NCBI RefSeq assembly: GCF_950101795.1
Contig: NZ_CATNLZ010000012.1
Location: 414,387-478,386, forward strand
Length of the DNA stretch: 64,000 bases
Reading direction: 5' to 3'
DNA from: Nocardioides sp. T2.26MG-1
GTDB lineage: Bacteria; Actinomycetota; Actinomycetes; Propionibacteriales; Nocardioidaceae
In this document: one piece after another, positions 37,021 to 45,400 of the stretch
Layout of the letters: each line of letters opens with the position of its first letter
Numbering within the stretch: position 1 is the stretch's first letter
The notes under the pieces: model-generated
What the model was told of the DNA's origin: nothing
The model's input: only the letters and a program-made list of their open reading frames with translations
The model's database searches: none
Position numbers and translations under genes: made by a program

Positions 37021-38328
37021 GTGACCGCCACCTCCCGCGACCCCGCCACCTCCGGGGCCACCACCTCCGGGGCCACCACCTCCGGGGCCACCACCTCCGG
37101 GGCCGGCGTGCCCGGCGACCTCTCCCGGCCGCTGCTGGTGACCCTCGGCGCCCTCACCGCGATCGCGCCGCTGGTCACCGACCTCTACCTGCCGGGTCTT
37201 CCCGACCTCGCCCGGTCCCTCGGGACCTCCGACGCCCTCGCCCAGCTCACGATGTCGGTGTGCCTGGTGGGCCTGGCGCTCGGGCAGCTGGTCGTCGGCC
37301 CGCTCAGCGACCGGATCGGCCGGATGCGGCCGCTGCGCTGGGGTGTCCTGGTGCTCGCGGTGACGTCGTTCCTGTGCGCGGTGGCGACCGACGTCTGGGT
37401 GCTGCTGGCCCTGCGGCTGGTGCAGGGCCTGGCCGGCGCAGCGGCGGTGGTGGTGGCGCGGGCGATCGTGCGGGACGTCTACAACGGGGCGCGGGCCGCC
37501 AAGGTGTTCTCGGAGCTGATGCTCGTGATGGGCCTGGCGCCCGTCGTCGGCCCGCTCATGGGGGGCCAGCTGCTGGCGCTGACCGACTGGCGCGGGATCT
37601 TCGTGTTCCTCGGCATGGTTGGCCTGCTCCTGGTCGCCGCGTGCTGGCTGGTGCTGCACGAGACCCGACCGGCCGGCGTCCGCGCGGTGGTCCCGATCCG
37701 CCGGCGCGCGCTCCGGGGACTGCTGGCCCAGCGGCGCTTCCGCGGCTTCCTCGTGCTGAGCGCGCTGCTCGGGGTGGTGCTGTTCGCCTACATCTCGATG
37801 AGCTCGTTCGTGCTGCGCGGCGACTACGGCCTCGGCCCGGTGGCGTACGCCTGGGTCTTCGGCGCGAACGCCGCGGGCATGATCGTCGGCAGCCAGGTCA
37901 GCGCCCGCCTGGTCGGCCGCGTCGGTCCCATCGTGCTCCTGCGGCGCGGGCTGTCGGTCGTCTGCGCGGCGACCGTGCTGCTCGCCGTCACCCTGCTGCT
38001 CGACGCGCCGCTCGCCGTCGCCGCGGTGCCCCTCTGGCTGGTGCTCGTCGGCCTCGGCATGTCGTTCGGCAACAGCACCGCGCTCGCTCTCGTGCCGCAC
38101 GCCGGGGACGCGGGCGCCGCCTCCGCGCTGATCGGCGCCAGCCAGTTCCTGCTGGGTGCCACGGTGCCGCCGCTCGTCTCGATCGGTGGCGTCACGGGTC
38201 CACTGATGGGCATCAGCATGGCCACCGCCGGCGTGGGCGCCCTGCTCACCATGGTCGTCGTCATCACCCCCGAGCTCGCCGCGACCGCCCGGCACGTCCC
38301 GACCGACGTGTCCCACCCACCTCACTAG
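37021..38328 (+). CDS. MFS exporter, Bcr/CflA type
   Basis: A 435-residue twelve-helix major-facilitator protein. TM1 region TLGALTAIAPLVTDLYLPGLPDLARSLG and the loop GPLSDRIGRMRPLRWG (motif A) are typical of Bcr/CflA drug efflux pumps. The N-terminal tail is encoded by an unusual 15-bp tandem repeat giving TSGAT repeats. GTG 37021 is the likely start, with AGGA about 7 nt upstream. It is divergent from the ABC importer operon and precedes the tandem TetR gene, which may regulate it. Substrate is unknown. Confidence 0.87.
   Translation: MTATSRDPATSGATTSGATTSGATTSGAGVPGDLSRPLLVTLGALTAIAPLVTDLYLPGLPDLARSLGTSDALAQLTMSVCLVGLALGQLVVGPLSDRIGRMRPLRWGVLVLAVTSFLCAVATDVWVLLALRLVQGLAGAAAVVVARAIVRDVYNGARAAKVFSELMLVMGLAPVVGPLMGGQLLALTDWRGIFVFLGMVGLLLVAACWLVLHETRPAGVRAVVPIRRRALRGLLAQRRFRGFLVLSALLGVVLFAYISMSSFVLRGDYGLGPVAYAWVFGANAAGMIVGSQVSARLVGRVGPIVLLRRGLSVVCAATVLLAVTLLLDAPLAVAAVPLWLVLVGLGMSFGNSTALALVPHAGDAGAASALIGASQFLLGATVPPLVSIGGVTGPLMGISMATAGVGALLTMVVVITPELAATARHVPTDVSHPPH
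37048..37107 (+). repeat. 15-bp coding tandem repeat (four units)
   Basis: ACCTCCGGGGCCACC repeats three times exactly from 37048, with a fourth unit altered in its last three bases. It encodes TSGAT repeats before the first membrane helix of the MFS protein. Copy number is probably variable between strains by slippage, without changing frame. Confidence 0.8.
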
Positions 38329-38332
38329 ACTC

Positions 38333-38352
38333 GTGCCGCCGCCGCGCGGCAC
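38333..38352. promoter_or_regulatory. Candidate operator upstream of the tandem TetR gene
   Basis: GTGCCGC-N6-GCGGCAC, perfect 7-bp arms, located 20 bp before the TetR start codon. Same half-sites as the four cluster operators but with 3 bp more spacing. Confidence 0.5.
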
Positions 38353-38372
38353 ACCCGATCCGGAGCGGAGCC

Positions 38373-39683
38373 ATGGCACGCAAGACGACCCGTCAGCACG
38401 CGCAGGGCGAGGCCTCCCGCCGGACGATCCTCGACGCGACCCTCCGGATCGCCGGAGAGCGCGGCTACGTCGGCACGACGATGGCGCTGGTGACCAAGGC
38501 CAGCGGTCTGCCGGGCAGCTCGGTCTATTGGCACTTCCACAACAAGGACGACCTGCTCGCCGACGCGCTCGTCCACGGCTACCGGCGGTTCGACGAGGAG
38601 CTGGGCCGGTGGCGCGAGGTGGACCCCTCCCAACCGCTGGAGGAGGAGCTCCTCGCCCAGCTGCGCGCGACCGCGCACGCGTTCGACGAGGAGCCCGGCT
38701 TCTGGCGGATGGGGCTGCTGCTCGCCCTGGAGACCGGGCCGGCGGTCGGCACCGGCCCGCGCGAGCGCTTCCTCGAGGTGCGCGCCCAGGCGCTGACCCG
38801 CCTGACCGACTGGTGGACCCACGCCCTCGGCGACGACGCCGATCCCGGCGGCCGCCGCGCGCGCACCCTCGCCCTGCTGACGGTCGCGAGCACCGACGGG
38901 CTCTTCCTCGCCCACCAGTCCGACGTGCAGGAGGACCTCAACCCCGTGGTCGAGGCGCTCTCCCGCGGTCTCGCCGCCGCCGCGCGGCACCTGGTCTCCG
39001 AGGAGGCCGCGCCCCGGCGTACCGCCCGTCGGGTCCCCCCGGCGCGCCTGGTCGTGGCCGACCCGGACTCCGGGCGCGAGCGGTTGCTCCGCGCGGCGGC
39101 CGACGTCGCGGCCGAGAGCGGCTACGACGGCACCACGATCTCGCGGATCTGCGAGCGTGCCGGCCTGCCGGCGAGCTCGCTCTATTGGCACTTCAAGGAC
39201 AAGGACGACCTGATCGCCGCGGCGATCGAGCACTCCTACCAGGAGTGGTACGTCGCCCAGCCGGCCTGGCTGCCGCCCGACCCCGGCACCCGGTGGCAGG
39301 ACCAGCTGCACGATCACTTCACGGTGAGCCTGCGCAGCCTCGCCGAGCGGCCGCTGTTCCTCCGGATCGGCCACCAGCTGCTGCTGCTCCGCCGCGACGA
39401 CCCGCCCGCCGCCCGCTCCCGCTTCGTCGCGGTCCGCCGGCAGGCGCGGCTGGTCCAGGAGCAGTGGTACGCCCAGGTGCTCGGCACCGACGGTGCCGCT
39501 GGGTCCGAGCGGCTGCACGGGACGCCGGACGCGATGGCCCAGCTGACGATGGCGCTCTCCGACGGTCTGTTCTTCTCCTACCAGCTCGACGAGCCCGCGT
39601 GGGACGTCGAGCTGTTCACCGAGCTGCTCGTCGCCATGCTCGACGCCGCGGCCACCGTCGTGCCGTCTCCGACCGCCGGCTGA
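38373..39683 (+). CDS. Fused tandem TetR-family transcriptional regulator
   Basis: A 436-residue protein containing two complete TetR units in one chain. HTH 1: ILDATLRIAGERGYVGTTMALVTKASGLPGSSVYWHFHNKDDL (~19-60). HTH 2: LLRAAADVAAESGYDGTTISRICERAGLPASSLYWHFKDKDDL (~230-272). Each is followed by a helical ligand/dimer domain. TetR repressors normally act as dimers of ~200-residue subunits, so this is a covalent pseudo-dimer that could bind an asymmetric or extended operator. ATG 38373 has CGGAG upstream. A GTGCCGC palindrome 20 bp upstream suggests autoregulation and makes it the best candidate regulator of the GTGCCG sites. Confidence 0.88.
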   Translation: MARKTTRQHAQGEASRRTILDATLRIAGERGYVGTTMALVTKASGLPGSSVYWHFHNKDDLLADALVHGYRRFDEELGRWREVDPSQPLEEELLAQLRATAHAFDEEPGFWRMGLLLALETGPAVGTGPRERFLEVRAQALTRLTDWWTHALGDDADPGGRRARTLALLTVASTDGLFLAHQSDVQEDLNPVVEALSRGLAAAARHLVSEEAAPRRTARRVPPARLVVADPDSGRERLLRAAADVAAESGYDGTTISRICERAGLPASSLYWHFKDKDDLIAAAIEHSYQEWYVAQPAWLPPDPGTRWQDQLHDHFTVSLRSLAERPLFLRIGHQLLLLRRDDPPAARSRFVAVRRQARLVQEQWYAQVLGTDGAAGSERLHGTPDAMAQLTMALSDGLFFSYQLDEPAWDVELFTELLVAMLDAAATVVPSPTAG

Positions 39684-39746
39684 GTCCGCCACCCCGCCGG
39701 TTGCGCAACCGGCGCATGGCCAACCCATCGAACGGCCGTGCATGGA

Positions 39747-39840
39747 GTGATCGATACGTGCTTGCGGCGCCCGCGAGGCGGACTCCAAGAGATTTCACTG
39801 TCAACTATTGGAATTCTCTGTATCGATCACTACAGTGATC
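39747..39840. promoter_or_regulatory. iclR promoter/operator region
   Basis: A relatively AT-rich stretch with GTGATCGATA (39747-39756) and its inverse TATCGATCAC (39821-39830), and a perfect palindrome GATCACTACAGTGATC (39825-39840). The box CTGTATCGATCACTAC at 39818-39833 recurs upstream of the hsaA-hsaC operon. IclR proteins commonly autoregulate through such sites. Confidence 0.6.
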
Positions 39841-39890
39841 CGCACCACACCCCCGTGACCGCGGTCACAGGCCGCTCGCCAGGAGGACGC

Positions 39891-40697
39891 ATGACCAGCA
39901 CGCTGATGCCCGAGACCCCGGTCCGCCAGGACGACGCGTCCGCCACCCCGGCGACGCCCGCCGTCATGCCGTCGGTGATGAAGGCGCTGCAGCTGCTCGA
40001 CGCGTTCCGCGGCGCCGGGCCGACGCTCGGCGTCAGCGAGATCGCCCGCCGGGCGGGGGTGCCGAAGTCCACGGCGTTCCGGCTGCTGACCCACCTGGAG
40101 CAGGGCGGGTACGTCGAGCGGATCGGCCGCGACTACTGCCTGGGCCGCCACCTGTTCGAGCTGGGCAACAGCGTGCCGCTCTGCCGGCCCGACGGCCTGC
40201 GTGAGACCGCCGCACCGCACCTGGGGGTCCTGGTGGTCAAGACCCAGCGGCTGGTCAACCTGGCCGTGCTCGAGGGCACCGAGGTGGTCTACCTGGAGAA
40301 GATCCACGGGCACGACTCGGTCCAGGTCGAGAGCACCGTCGGCGGACGGATGCCCGCCGGCTGCTCGGCGCTGGGCAAGGCGATGCTGGCCTTCAGCGGC
40401 CGCGACGCGATCCGCACCGTGCTCGAGGGCGGCCTGGTCCGCCGGACCCGCTACTCGGTGGCCGACCCGGCCCGCTTCCTCAAGGAGCTGTCCCGCATCC
40501 GCGCCGAGGGTGTCGCCTTCGACCGCGAGGAGATCCAGCTCGGCCTGGTCTGTGCCGCCGCGCCCGTCCTGGGCCGCGACGGGCGGGCGGTGGCCGCGGT
40601 CTCCGTCTCCGGTCCCGCGACCCGCTTCAACCCGATGACCGCGGCCGCCGACGTGCGCCGCACCGCCGACGCGATCGCGCGCGACTACCGCGACTGA
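39891..40697 (+). CDS. IclR-family transcriptional regulator
   Basis: A 268-residue regulator. Residues ~28-85 are the winged HTH (MKALQLLDAFRGAGPTLGVSEIARRAGVPKSTAFRLLTHLEQGGYVERIGRDYCLG); the rest is the effector domain (YLEKIHGHDSVQVESTVGGRMPAGCSALGKAMLAF ... VCAAAPVLGRDGRAVAAVSVSGP). ATG 39891 is preceded by AGGAGG. It sits centrally in the catabolic cluster and is the likely pathway-specific regulator of at least the hsaA-hsaC operon. Activator or repressor status is unknown. Confidence 0.9.
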   Translation: MTSTLMPETPVRQDDASATPATPAVMPSVMKALQLLDAFRGAGPTLGVSEIARRAGVPKSTAFRLLTHLEQGGYVERIGRDYCLGRHLFELGNSVPLCRPDGLRETAAPHLGVLVVKTQRLVNLAVLEGTEVVYLEKIHGHDSVQVESTVGGRMPAGCSALGKAMLAFSGRDAIRTVLEGGLVRRTRYSVADPARFLKELSRIRAEGVAFDREEIQLGLVCAAAPVLGRDGRAVAAVSVSGPATRFNPMTAAADVRRTADAIARDYRD

Positions 40698-40699
40698 CG

Positions 40700-40731
40700 C
40701 CGGCGGCCCGATCACCCAAATGGGCCGTCGG
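40700..40731. terminator. Hairpin between convergent iclR and MFS genes
   Basis: CCGGCGGCCC pairs with GGGCCGTCGG (one mismatch) around a 12-nt loop. It overlaps the end of the MFS gene on the other strand. Confidence 0.5.
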
Positions 40732-42226
40732 AGCCGCCCACCGGAGCCGGCCGGGCCCGCACGCAGGTGACGGCCGCGCCCGCGACGACCAGCGCCGCGA
40801 ACATGCCGAACAGCACCTGGTGGCCGAGCACGATGCCGTCGACGTCGGCCGGGCTGAGCGACGCCGGGTCGCCGGAGACGAACGACTGCGCCGCGGCCGG
40901 CCCGACGAACGCGACCGCCAGCGCCACCGAGGCCGCCGAGGCGAGCGCGAGGCTGGTGGACTGCAGCGTCACCCGGACCGCGTTGACCGACCCCGCCCGG
41001 TCGGCCGGCACCCCGCGCATCAGCCCACTGACGTTGATCGGGTGGAAGACGCCGGTGCCGAGCCCGACCAGCAGCAGCCCGGCGGTGAACCAGGTGTCCG
41101 CGGCCCCGCTCGTTCCGCCGACGACGCGCACCAGCGCCAGCAGCCCGGCGACGGAGACCGCCGCCGCGGCCAGGCTGACCCGGCGCGCGCCATACCGCCG
41201 GGCGAGGACGTCGGCGAGCAGGGCGCCGACGGTGAGGCCGGCGGCGGCGACCGTGACGTGCCCGGCGGCCCCCAGCGCGCTCGCGCCGCGCAGGCCCTGG
41301 AAGTAGAGGGCACCGGCCACCATGATCCCGAGTCGGGGCGAGGAGACCAGGAACCCGGCGAGCAGGCCGCGGGCGAAGACCGGGTCGCGCAGCAGCCCCG
41401 GGTCGAGGACGGGGTCCGCGGCGCGCTGCAGCACCCGCCACAGCACCGGGACGAGCAGGCAGCCGGCGGCGAGGCCGCCGAGCACCCACGGGTCGGACCA
41501 GCCGCGGTCGGGCGCCAGCGTGATCGCGCCGATCAGCAGGACGAGCAGCACGGCCGCGACGAGGTTGCCCGGCACGTCGATGCGCAGCGGCCGACGCGGG
41601 CGCTCCGGGAGCCGGCCGAGCGCCCGGTGCGCCCAGGCGAGCGCGACCAGGCAGATCGGCACGCAGCACAGGAACAGGTAGCGCCACCCCACCGTGGCGG
41701 CGACCAGGCCGCCGGCTCCGGGCCCCGCCACCTGGGCGATCGAGAACCCGGCGAGATAGACGCCCATGGCCCGGCCGAGCAGCCGGCCGGGGAACACCGT
41801 GACCAGCACCGAGACGGCGTTGCACAGCAGCATCGCGGCGCCCACGCCCTGGAGCGCCCGCAGCGCCACCATCTCGGCCACGCCACCCGCCACCGCCAGG
41901 CCGGTGCTGGTGACCGTGAACACGGCGAGCCCGGCCAGGAACATCCGGCGCGGGTCGGCGGCGTCGGCGACCTGACCCATGAGCAGCATCGACGCGGTGT
42001 TCGTGAGGAGGTACGCCGTCAGCGCCCAGCCGGTGCCGGACGCGCTCGCGTCGAGGTCGGCGGCGATGCTCGGCAGCGCGATCGTGAGCATCGTGGAGCT
42101 CAGCGAGATGACCACCGTCGCGAGGAACACGACACCGAGCACGTGGTAGGCCCCGGCGGGCACGTCAGCGGAGCCGGGCTCGGTCCCGGCCCGCGCGTGC
42201 GACGTACCCGCCCGTCCGGTCACCAC
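40712..42226 (-). CDS. MFS transporter, DHA2/EmrB-like
   Basis: A 504-residue transporter with a 14-helix pattern; TM1 LGVVFLATVVISLSSTMLTIALPSIAADL and the loop MGQVADAADPRRMFLAG (motif A variant) place it with drug:H+ antiporter family 2 proteins. GTG 42226 (or 42223) lies inside the last codons of the HsaA-like gene, so it is translated with the hydrolase-monooxygenase operon. Its role may be uptake or efflux of pathway substrates; not determinable. Confidence 0.85.
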   Translation of the reverse strand: MVTGRAGTSHARAGTEPGSADVPAGAYHVLGVVFLATVVISLSSTMLTIALPSIAADLDASASGTGWALTAYLLTNTASMLLMGQVADAADPRRMFLAGLAVFTVTSTGLAVAGGVAEMVALRALQGVGAAMLLCNAVSVLVTVFPGRLLGRAMGVYLAGFSIAQVAGPGAGGLVAATVGWRYLFLCCVPICLVALAWAHRALGRLPERPRRPLRIDVPGNLVAAVLLVLLIGAITLAPDRGWSDPWVLGGLAAGCLLVPVLWRVLQRAADPVLDPGLLRDPVFARGLLAGFLVSSPRLGIMVAGALYFQGLRGASALGAAGHVTVAAAGLTVGALLADVLARRYGARRVSLAAAAVSVAGLLALVRVVGGTSGAADTWFTAGLLLVGLGTGVFHPINVSGLMRGVPADRAGSVNAVRVTLQSTSLALASAASVALAVAFVGPAAAQSFVSGDPASLSPADVDGIVLGHQVLFGMFAALVVAGAAVTCVRARPAPVGGSDGPFG

Positions 42227-43398
42227 CCGAAGGGTTCTACCTCAAGGCCGAACAGGTCGTGCCCGTAGGCCTGGTAGAGCGGGTGGGCCACGTTGCACAT
42301 GTGGTTCATGCCCGCGTGCAGGTCGCGCCAGAACCGCTGCAGCGGCTGCCGGTGCTGCAGCGCGCCGCCACCGGCGTTCATGAACAGCCGGTCGACGGCG
42401 TCGACCGAGCGGCGCACAGCGCGCACGCCGTTGCGGCGCAGGGCGATCCGCTGCTCACGGGTGATCAGGTCACCGGCCTCGACGACGTCGACGAGCCGCA
42501 ACCAGTCGTCGAGGAACTGCACCCGGCTGGCGTGGATGTCGGCGGCCGCCTCGCCCAGCGCGATCAGCTGCACCGGGTCCGAGACCGCTGCAGGACCCCG
42601 GCCGGTCACCCGCTGCCGGGTGTAGTCGACGAACGCGGCCAGCGCACCCTCGGCCATCGCGAGCGTCGCGCAGTTGATGGCGGCGGGGAAGATCGTCCCG
42701 AACGGCACCTGATAGGTGACCGCGTCCCGGCCGACGAGGCCGGCCTGGTAGCCGTCCTCGAAGTTCGTCGGCTTGTTGACCCGGTAGTCCGGGACGAACG
42801 CGTCGCGCACCGACACGTCCTTGCTGCCGGAGCCACGCAGGCCCAGCACGTCCCAGGAGTCGTGGTGGATCTCGTAGTCCGCACGCGGCAGCACGAAGTT
42901 CCACGGCGTCGGGTCGGCGACGTTGCCGTCGTCGTCGACCATCAGGCCGCCGAGGATGATCCAGTCGCAGTGGTCGGTGCCGGAGGAGAACGGCCAGCGG
43001 CCGCTGAACCGGTAGCCGCCCTCGACCTTGCGGGCCCGCCCGATCGGGGCGTACGGCGAGGCGATCCACGTGTCGGGGTCCTCGCCCCACAGCTCCTCCT
43101 GGAGCCGCTTGTCCCACTGGCCGAGCTGCCACGGGTGGACGCCGACCACGCCGGCGACCCACCCGGCCGAGCCGCACCGCGACCCGACCGCGAGGACGGT
43201 CTCGAAGAAGTCGACCGGGTGCGCCTCGTAGCCGCCGTACTCCTTCGGCTGCAGCATCCGGACCACGCCGCTCTCGCGCAGCTGCTTGGCCCCGACGTCG
43301 CTCAGCCGGCCCAGCTCCTCGCTCTCGGCGGCCGTGGACCGGAAGACCTCGGCGGCCTCCTCGACCCGGCTCAGCACCTCGTGCATCTCAGCGCGCAT
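42220..43398 (-). CDS. HsaA-like flavin-dependent monooxygenase (second copy)
   Basis: A 392-residue paralogue of the gene at 31710-32891, with the same landmarks: CGSAGWVAGVVGVHPWQ, SPYAPIGRARKVEGGYRFSGRWPFSSGTDHCDW, GSGSKDVSVRDAFVPDYRV. It is probably an aromatic hydroxylase acting at a different ring stage. ATG 43398 is 9 bp from the hydrolase stop; ATG 43386 (MHEVLSR) is an alternative. Its 3' end overlaps the MFS gene by 7 bp. Two HsaA-like oxygenases and one reductase suggest either two successive hydroxylations or two substrates. Confidence 0.87.
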   Translation of the reverse strand: MRAEMHEVLSRVEEAAEVFRSTAAESEELGRLSDVGAKQLRESGVVRMLQPKEYGGYEAHPVDFFETVLAVGSRCGSAGWVAGVVGVHPWQLGQWDKRLQEELWGEDPDTWIASPYAPIGRARKVEGGYRFSGRWPFSSGTDHCDWIILGGLMVDDDGNVADPTPWNFVLPRADYEIHHDSWDVLGLRGSGSKDVSVRDAFVPDYRVNKPTNFEDGYQAGLVGRDAVTYQVPFGTIFPAAINCATLAMAEGALAAFVDYTRQRVTGRGPAAVSDPVQLIALGEAAADIHASRVQFLDDWLRLVDVVEAGDLITREQRIALRRNGVRAVRRSVDAVDRLFMNAGGGALQHRQPLQRFWRDLHAGMNHMCNVAHPLYQAYGHDLFGLEVEPFGW

Positions 43399-43407
43399 GA
43401 CGCCCCC

Positions 43408-44262
43408 TCAGTTGTTCTCGACGAAGTCGGCGACGAGCCGGTTGAACTCGTCGGCGTGCTCGATCTGCGCCCAGTGGCCGCAGCGGTTGAGCAGGACGAG
43501 GCGCGAGTCGTCGATCATCGACACCAGGCGCATCGAGTGCTCGAAGTGCACGACGCGGTCGTCGCGGCCGTGGATGAGCAGCGCCGGGGCGGTGATCGAC
43601 CGGACCTCCGCGGGCGTGGCCGGGCTCGACACCGGGCCGCGACCGGCGGCCATGCCCTTGAGGAAGTTCTCGAGGTGGTCGGGCCGGGCGAGCGCGGCGT
43701 CGGAGCGCAGCTTGGCGAGCTCGTCGGTGGCGAACTCCGGGGAGAACGCCATGATGTCGACGAGCTTCTTCATCACCTCGGGCGTGGGGTTGCGGTAGCC
43801 CTCGAAGAGGATCTTGAGGCCCTCGCTCGGGCCGTCGCCGGGGCCGAACATCGTGGGCAGGTCCAGGAAGCTGCCGGGGCCCATGGTGATCAGGTGCGAG
43901 ACCCGCTCGGGGTGCCGGGCGGCGACGGCGAGCGCGATCATGCCGCCCATCGAGTTGCCGACGAGCGCGGCCTTCTCGATGCCCAGCTCGTCCATCAGCT
44001 CGATGACGGCCTCGGGGTGGTCGTACTGGTCGGAGGGGGCGGAGTCGGACATGCCCCAGCCCGGGGCGTCCCAGGCGATCGCCCGGAACCGCTCCGAGAG
44101 CGGACCGAGGTTGGGCCGGAAGTTGCTCCAGCCGGTGGCGCCCGCGCCGCTGCCGTGCAGCAGGATCACGGGGTGGCCCTCGCCGGCCTCGTTGTAGTGC
44201 AGCTTCCAGGACTTGGTCTGGACGAAGCGGCTCGTGTGCTCTTCGGTCAGCTCGACGCTCAT
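43408..44262 (-). CDS. hsaD: Meta-cleavage-product C-C hydrolase (HsaD/BphD type)
   Basis: A 284-residue alpha/beta hydrolase. Oxyanion region HGSGAGATGWSNFRPN (~36-51), nucleophile Ser in GNSMGGMIA (~110), acid Asp in GRDDRVVHFE and His in RCGHWAQIEH (~263) form the triad typical of MCP hydrolases. It cleaves the ring-opened 2-hydroxy-6-oxodienoate into a dienoate and an acid. It heads the hydrolase-monooxygenase-MFS operon. ATG 44262 has GGAGAG upstream. Site D of the GTGCCG operator family lies 76 bp upstream. Confidence 0.9.
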   Translation of the reverse strand: MSVELTEEHTSRFVQTKSWKLHYNEAGEGHPVILLHGSGAGATGWSNFRPNLGPLSERFRAIAWDAPGWGMSDSAPSDQYDHPEAVIELMDELGIEKAALVGNSMGGMIALAVAARHPERVSHLITMGPGSFLDLPTMFGPGDGPSEGLKILFEGYRNPTPEVMKKLVDIMAFSPEFATDELAKLRSDAALARPDHLENFLKGMAAGRGPVSSPATPAEVRSITAPALLIHGRDDRVVHFEHSMRLVSMIDDSRLVLLNRCGHWAQIEHADEFNRLVADFVENN

Positions 44263-44337
44263 CGGTGCTCTCCCTGCTCGATCTCAGCGGTGGTGTCCTG
44301 ATCAAACCCGCGAGGTGGCGTCCGGCACTCCTCCGCC

Positions 44338-44354
44338 GTGCCGCCTGGCGGACC
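44338..44354. promoter_or_regulatory. Candidate cluster operator, site D
   Basis: GTGCCGCCTGGCGGACC, in the 160-bp divergent gap between the hydrolase operon and the flavoprotein operon; 76 and 69 bp from the two start codons. Confidence 0.5.
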
Positions 44355-44422
44355 GTCCCCCGAGGTCTCCCGGCGCCTGCGGTGTCAGCCTGCTCGGACA
44401 CGAGCCACGGAGGTCCTCCCCC

Positions 44423-45400
44423 TTGTCCACGCAGCCCGCCACGTCCCTGCCCGGTCCCGGCAGCTGGGCCGACGCCCTCACCGGCGTCGGCCGGATGCCG
44501 AGCGCCCACGAGCGCCGGCTCGCGCTGCGCGCCGCCCTCGCGGCGGCCGGCCCGCTCGTCCTCCCCGGCGTCACCGACGCCCTCGGTGCACGCCTGGCCG
44601 AGCAGGCGGGGTTCGGCGCCGTCTATGCGACCGGCGCCGGCCTCGCCAACGCGCAGTACGGCGTCCCCGACCTCGGCCTGATCTCGCTCGGCGAGGTCGT
44701 CGACCACGTGTCCCGGCTGACCGAGTCGACCAGGCTCCCCGTCGTCGTCGACGCCGACACCGGCTACGGCGGCCCGCTCGCGACGATGCGCACGGTCCGG
44801 CTGCTCGAGCGCGCCGGCGCGGCCGCGCTGCAGCTGGAGGACCAGGAGATGCCCAAGCGCTGCGGCCACTTCGACGACCACCGGCTGATCCCCACCGCGC
44901 ACATGCAGGCGAAGATCACCGCCGCGCTCGAGGCCCGCACCGACGACGCGCTCGTCCTCGTCGCGCGCACCGACGCCCGGAGCGCCGAGAGCCTGGACGC
45001 CGCCATCGAGCGCGGCCACGCCTACGTCGAGGCCGGTGCCGACGTACTGTTCGTCGAGGCGCCCCGCACCGTCGACGAGCTCGCCCGGGTGGGCAAGGAG
45101 CTCTCCGGCGTGCCGCTGGTCGTCAACGTCGTCGAGGGCGGCAAGACCCCCGAGCTCCCGATACGGGAGTACTCTGCGCTCGGCTTCGACGTGGCCCTGT
45201 TCGCGAACTACCTGATGCGCTCGATGCTGAGCGCCGGCCGCGACGCGCTGGCCCATCTCGCCGCCAGCGGCGAGACCGCCTCCCGCGCGGACCGGATGGC
45301 CACCTGGCCGGAGCGGCAGCAGCTGTTCCACCTGCCGGAGTTCGCGGCCGCCGAGGCCTACTACGACAGGCCCGGAGCCGACCGACGGGGTGCGGAGTGA
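44423..45400 (+). CDS. Isocitrate lyase/PEP mutase-family C-C lyase
   Basis: A 325-residue TIM-barrel protein of the ICL/PEPM superfamily. It has VVVDADTGYGGP (~113-124) and the active-site loop QLEDQEMPKRCGH with its catalytic cysteine, as in methylisocitrate- and dimethylmalate-lyase-type enzymes. It likely cleaves a substituted malate-like or 2-oxo acid into two smaller acids. TTG 44423 is the start supported by GGAGG 10 nt upstream. It opens a seven-gene operon running to 51766 with overlaps at nearly every junction. The exact substrate is unknown. Confidence 0.83.
   Translation: MSTQPATSLPGPGSWADALTGVGRMPSAHERRLALRAALAAAGPLVLPGVTDALGARLAEQAGFGAVYATGAGLANAQYGVPDLGLISLGEVVDHVSRLTESTRLPVVVDADTGYGGPLATMRTVRLLERAGAAALQLEDQEMPKRCGHFDDHRLIPTAHMQAKITAALEARTDDALVLVARTDARSAESLDAAIERGHAYVEAGADVLFVEAPRTVDELARVGKELSGVPLVVNVVEGGKTPELPIREYSALGFDVALFANYLMRSMLSAGRDALAHLAASGETASRADRMATWPERQQLFHLPEFAAAEAYYDRPGADRRGAE

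Noticed and set aside
37048..37107. Short tandem repeats as a CRISPR-like array
   Set aside because: The units are contiguous 15-mers without spacers, in frame in the MFS coding sequence.
36885..39683. A 932-codon open frame on the plus strand
   Set aside because: It runs out of frame through the MFS gene and only its 3' half coincides with the tandem TetR gene starting at 38373; there is no real fusion.
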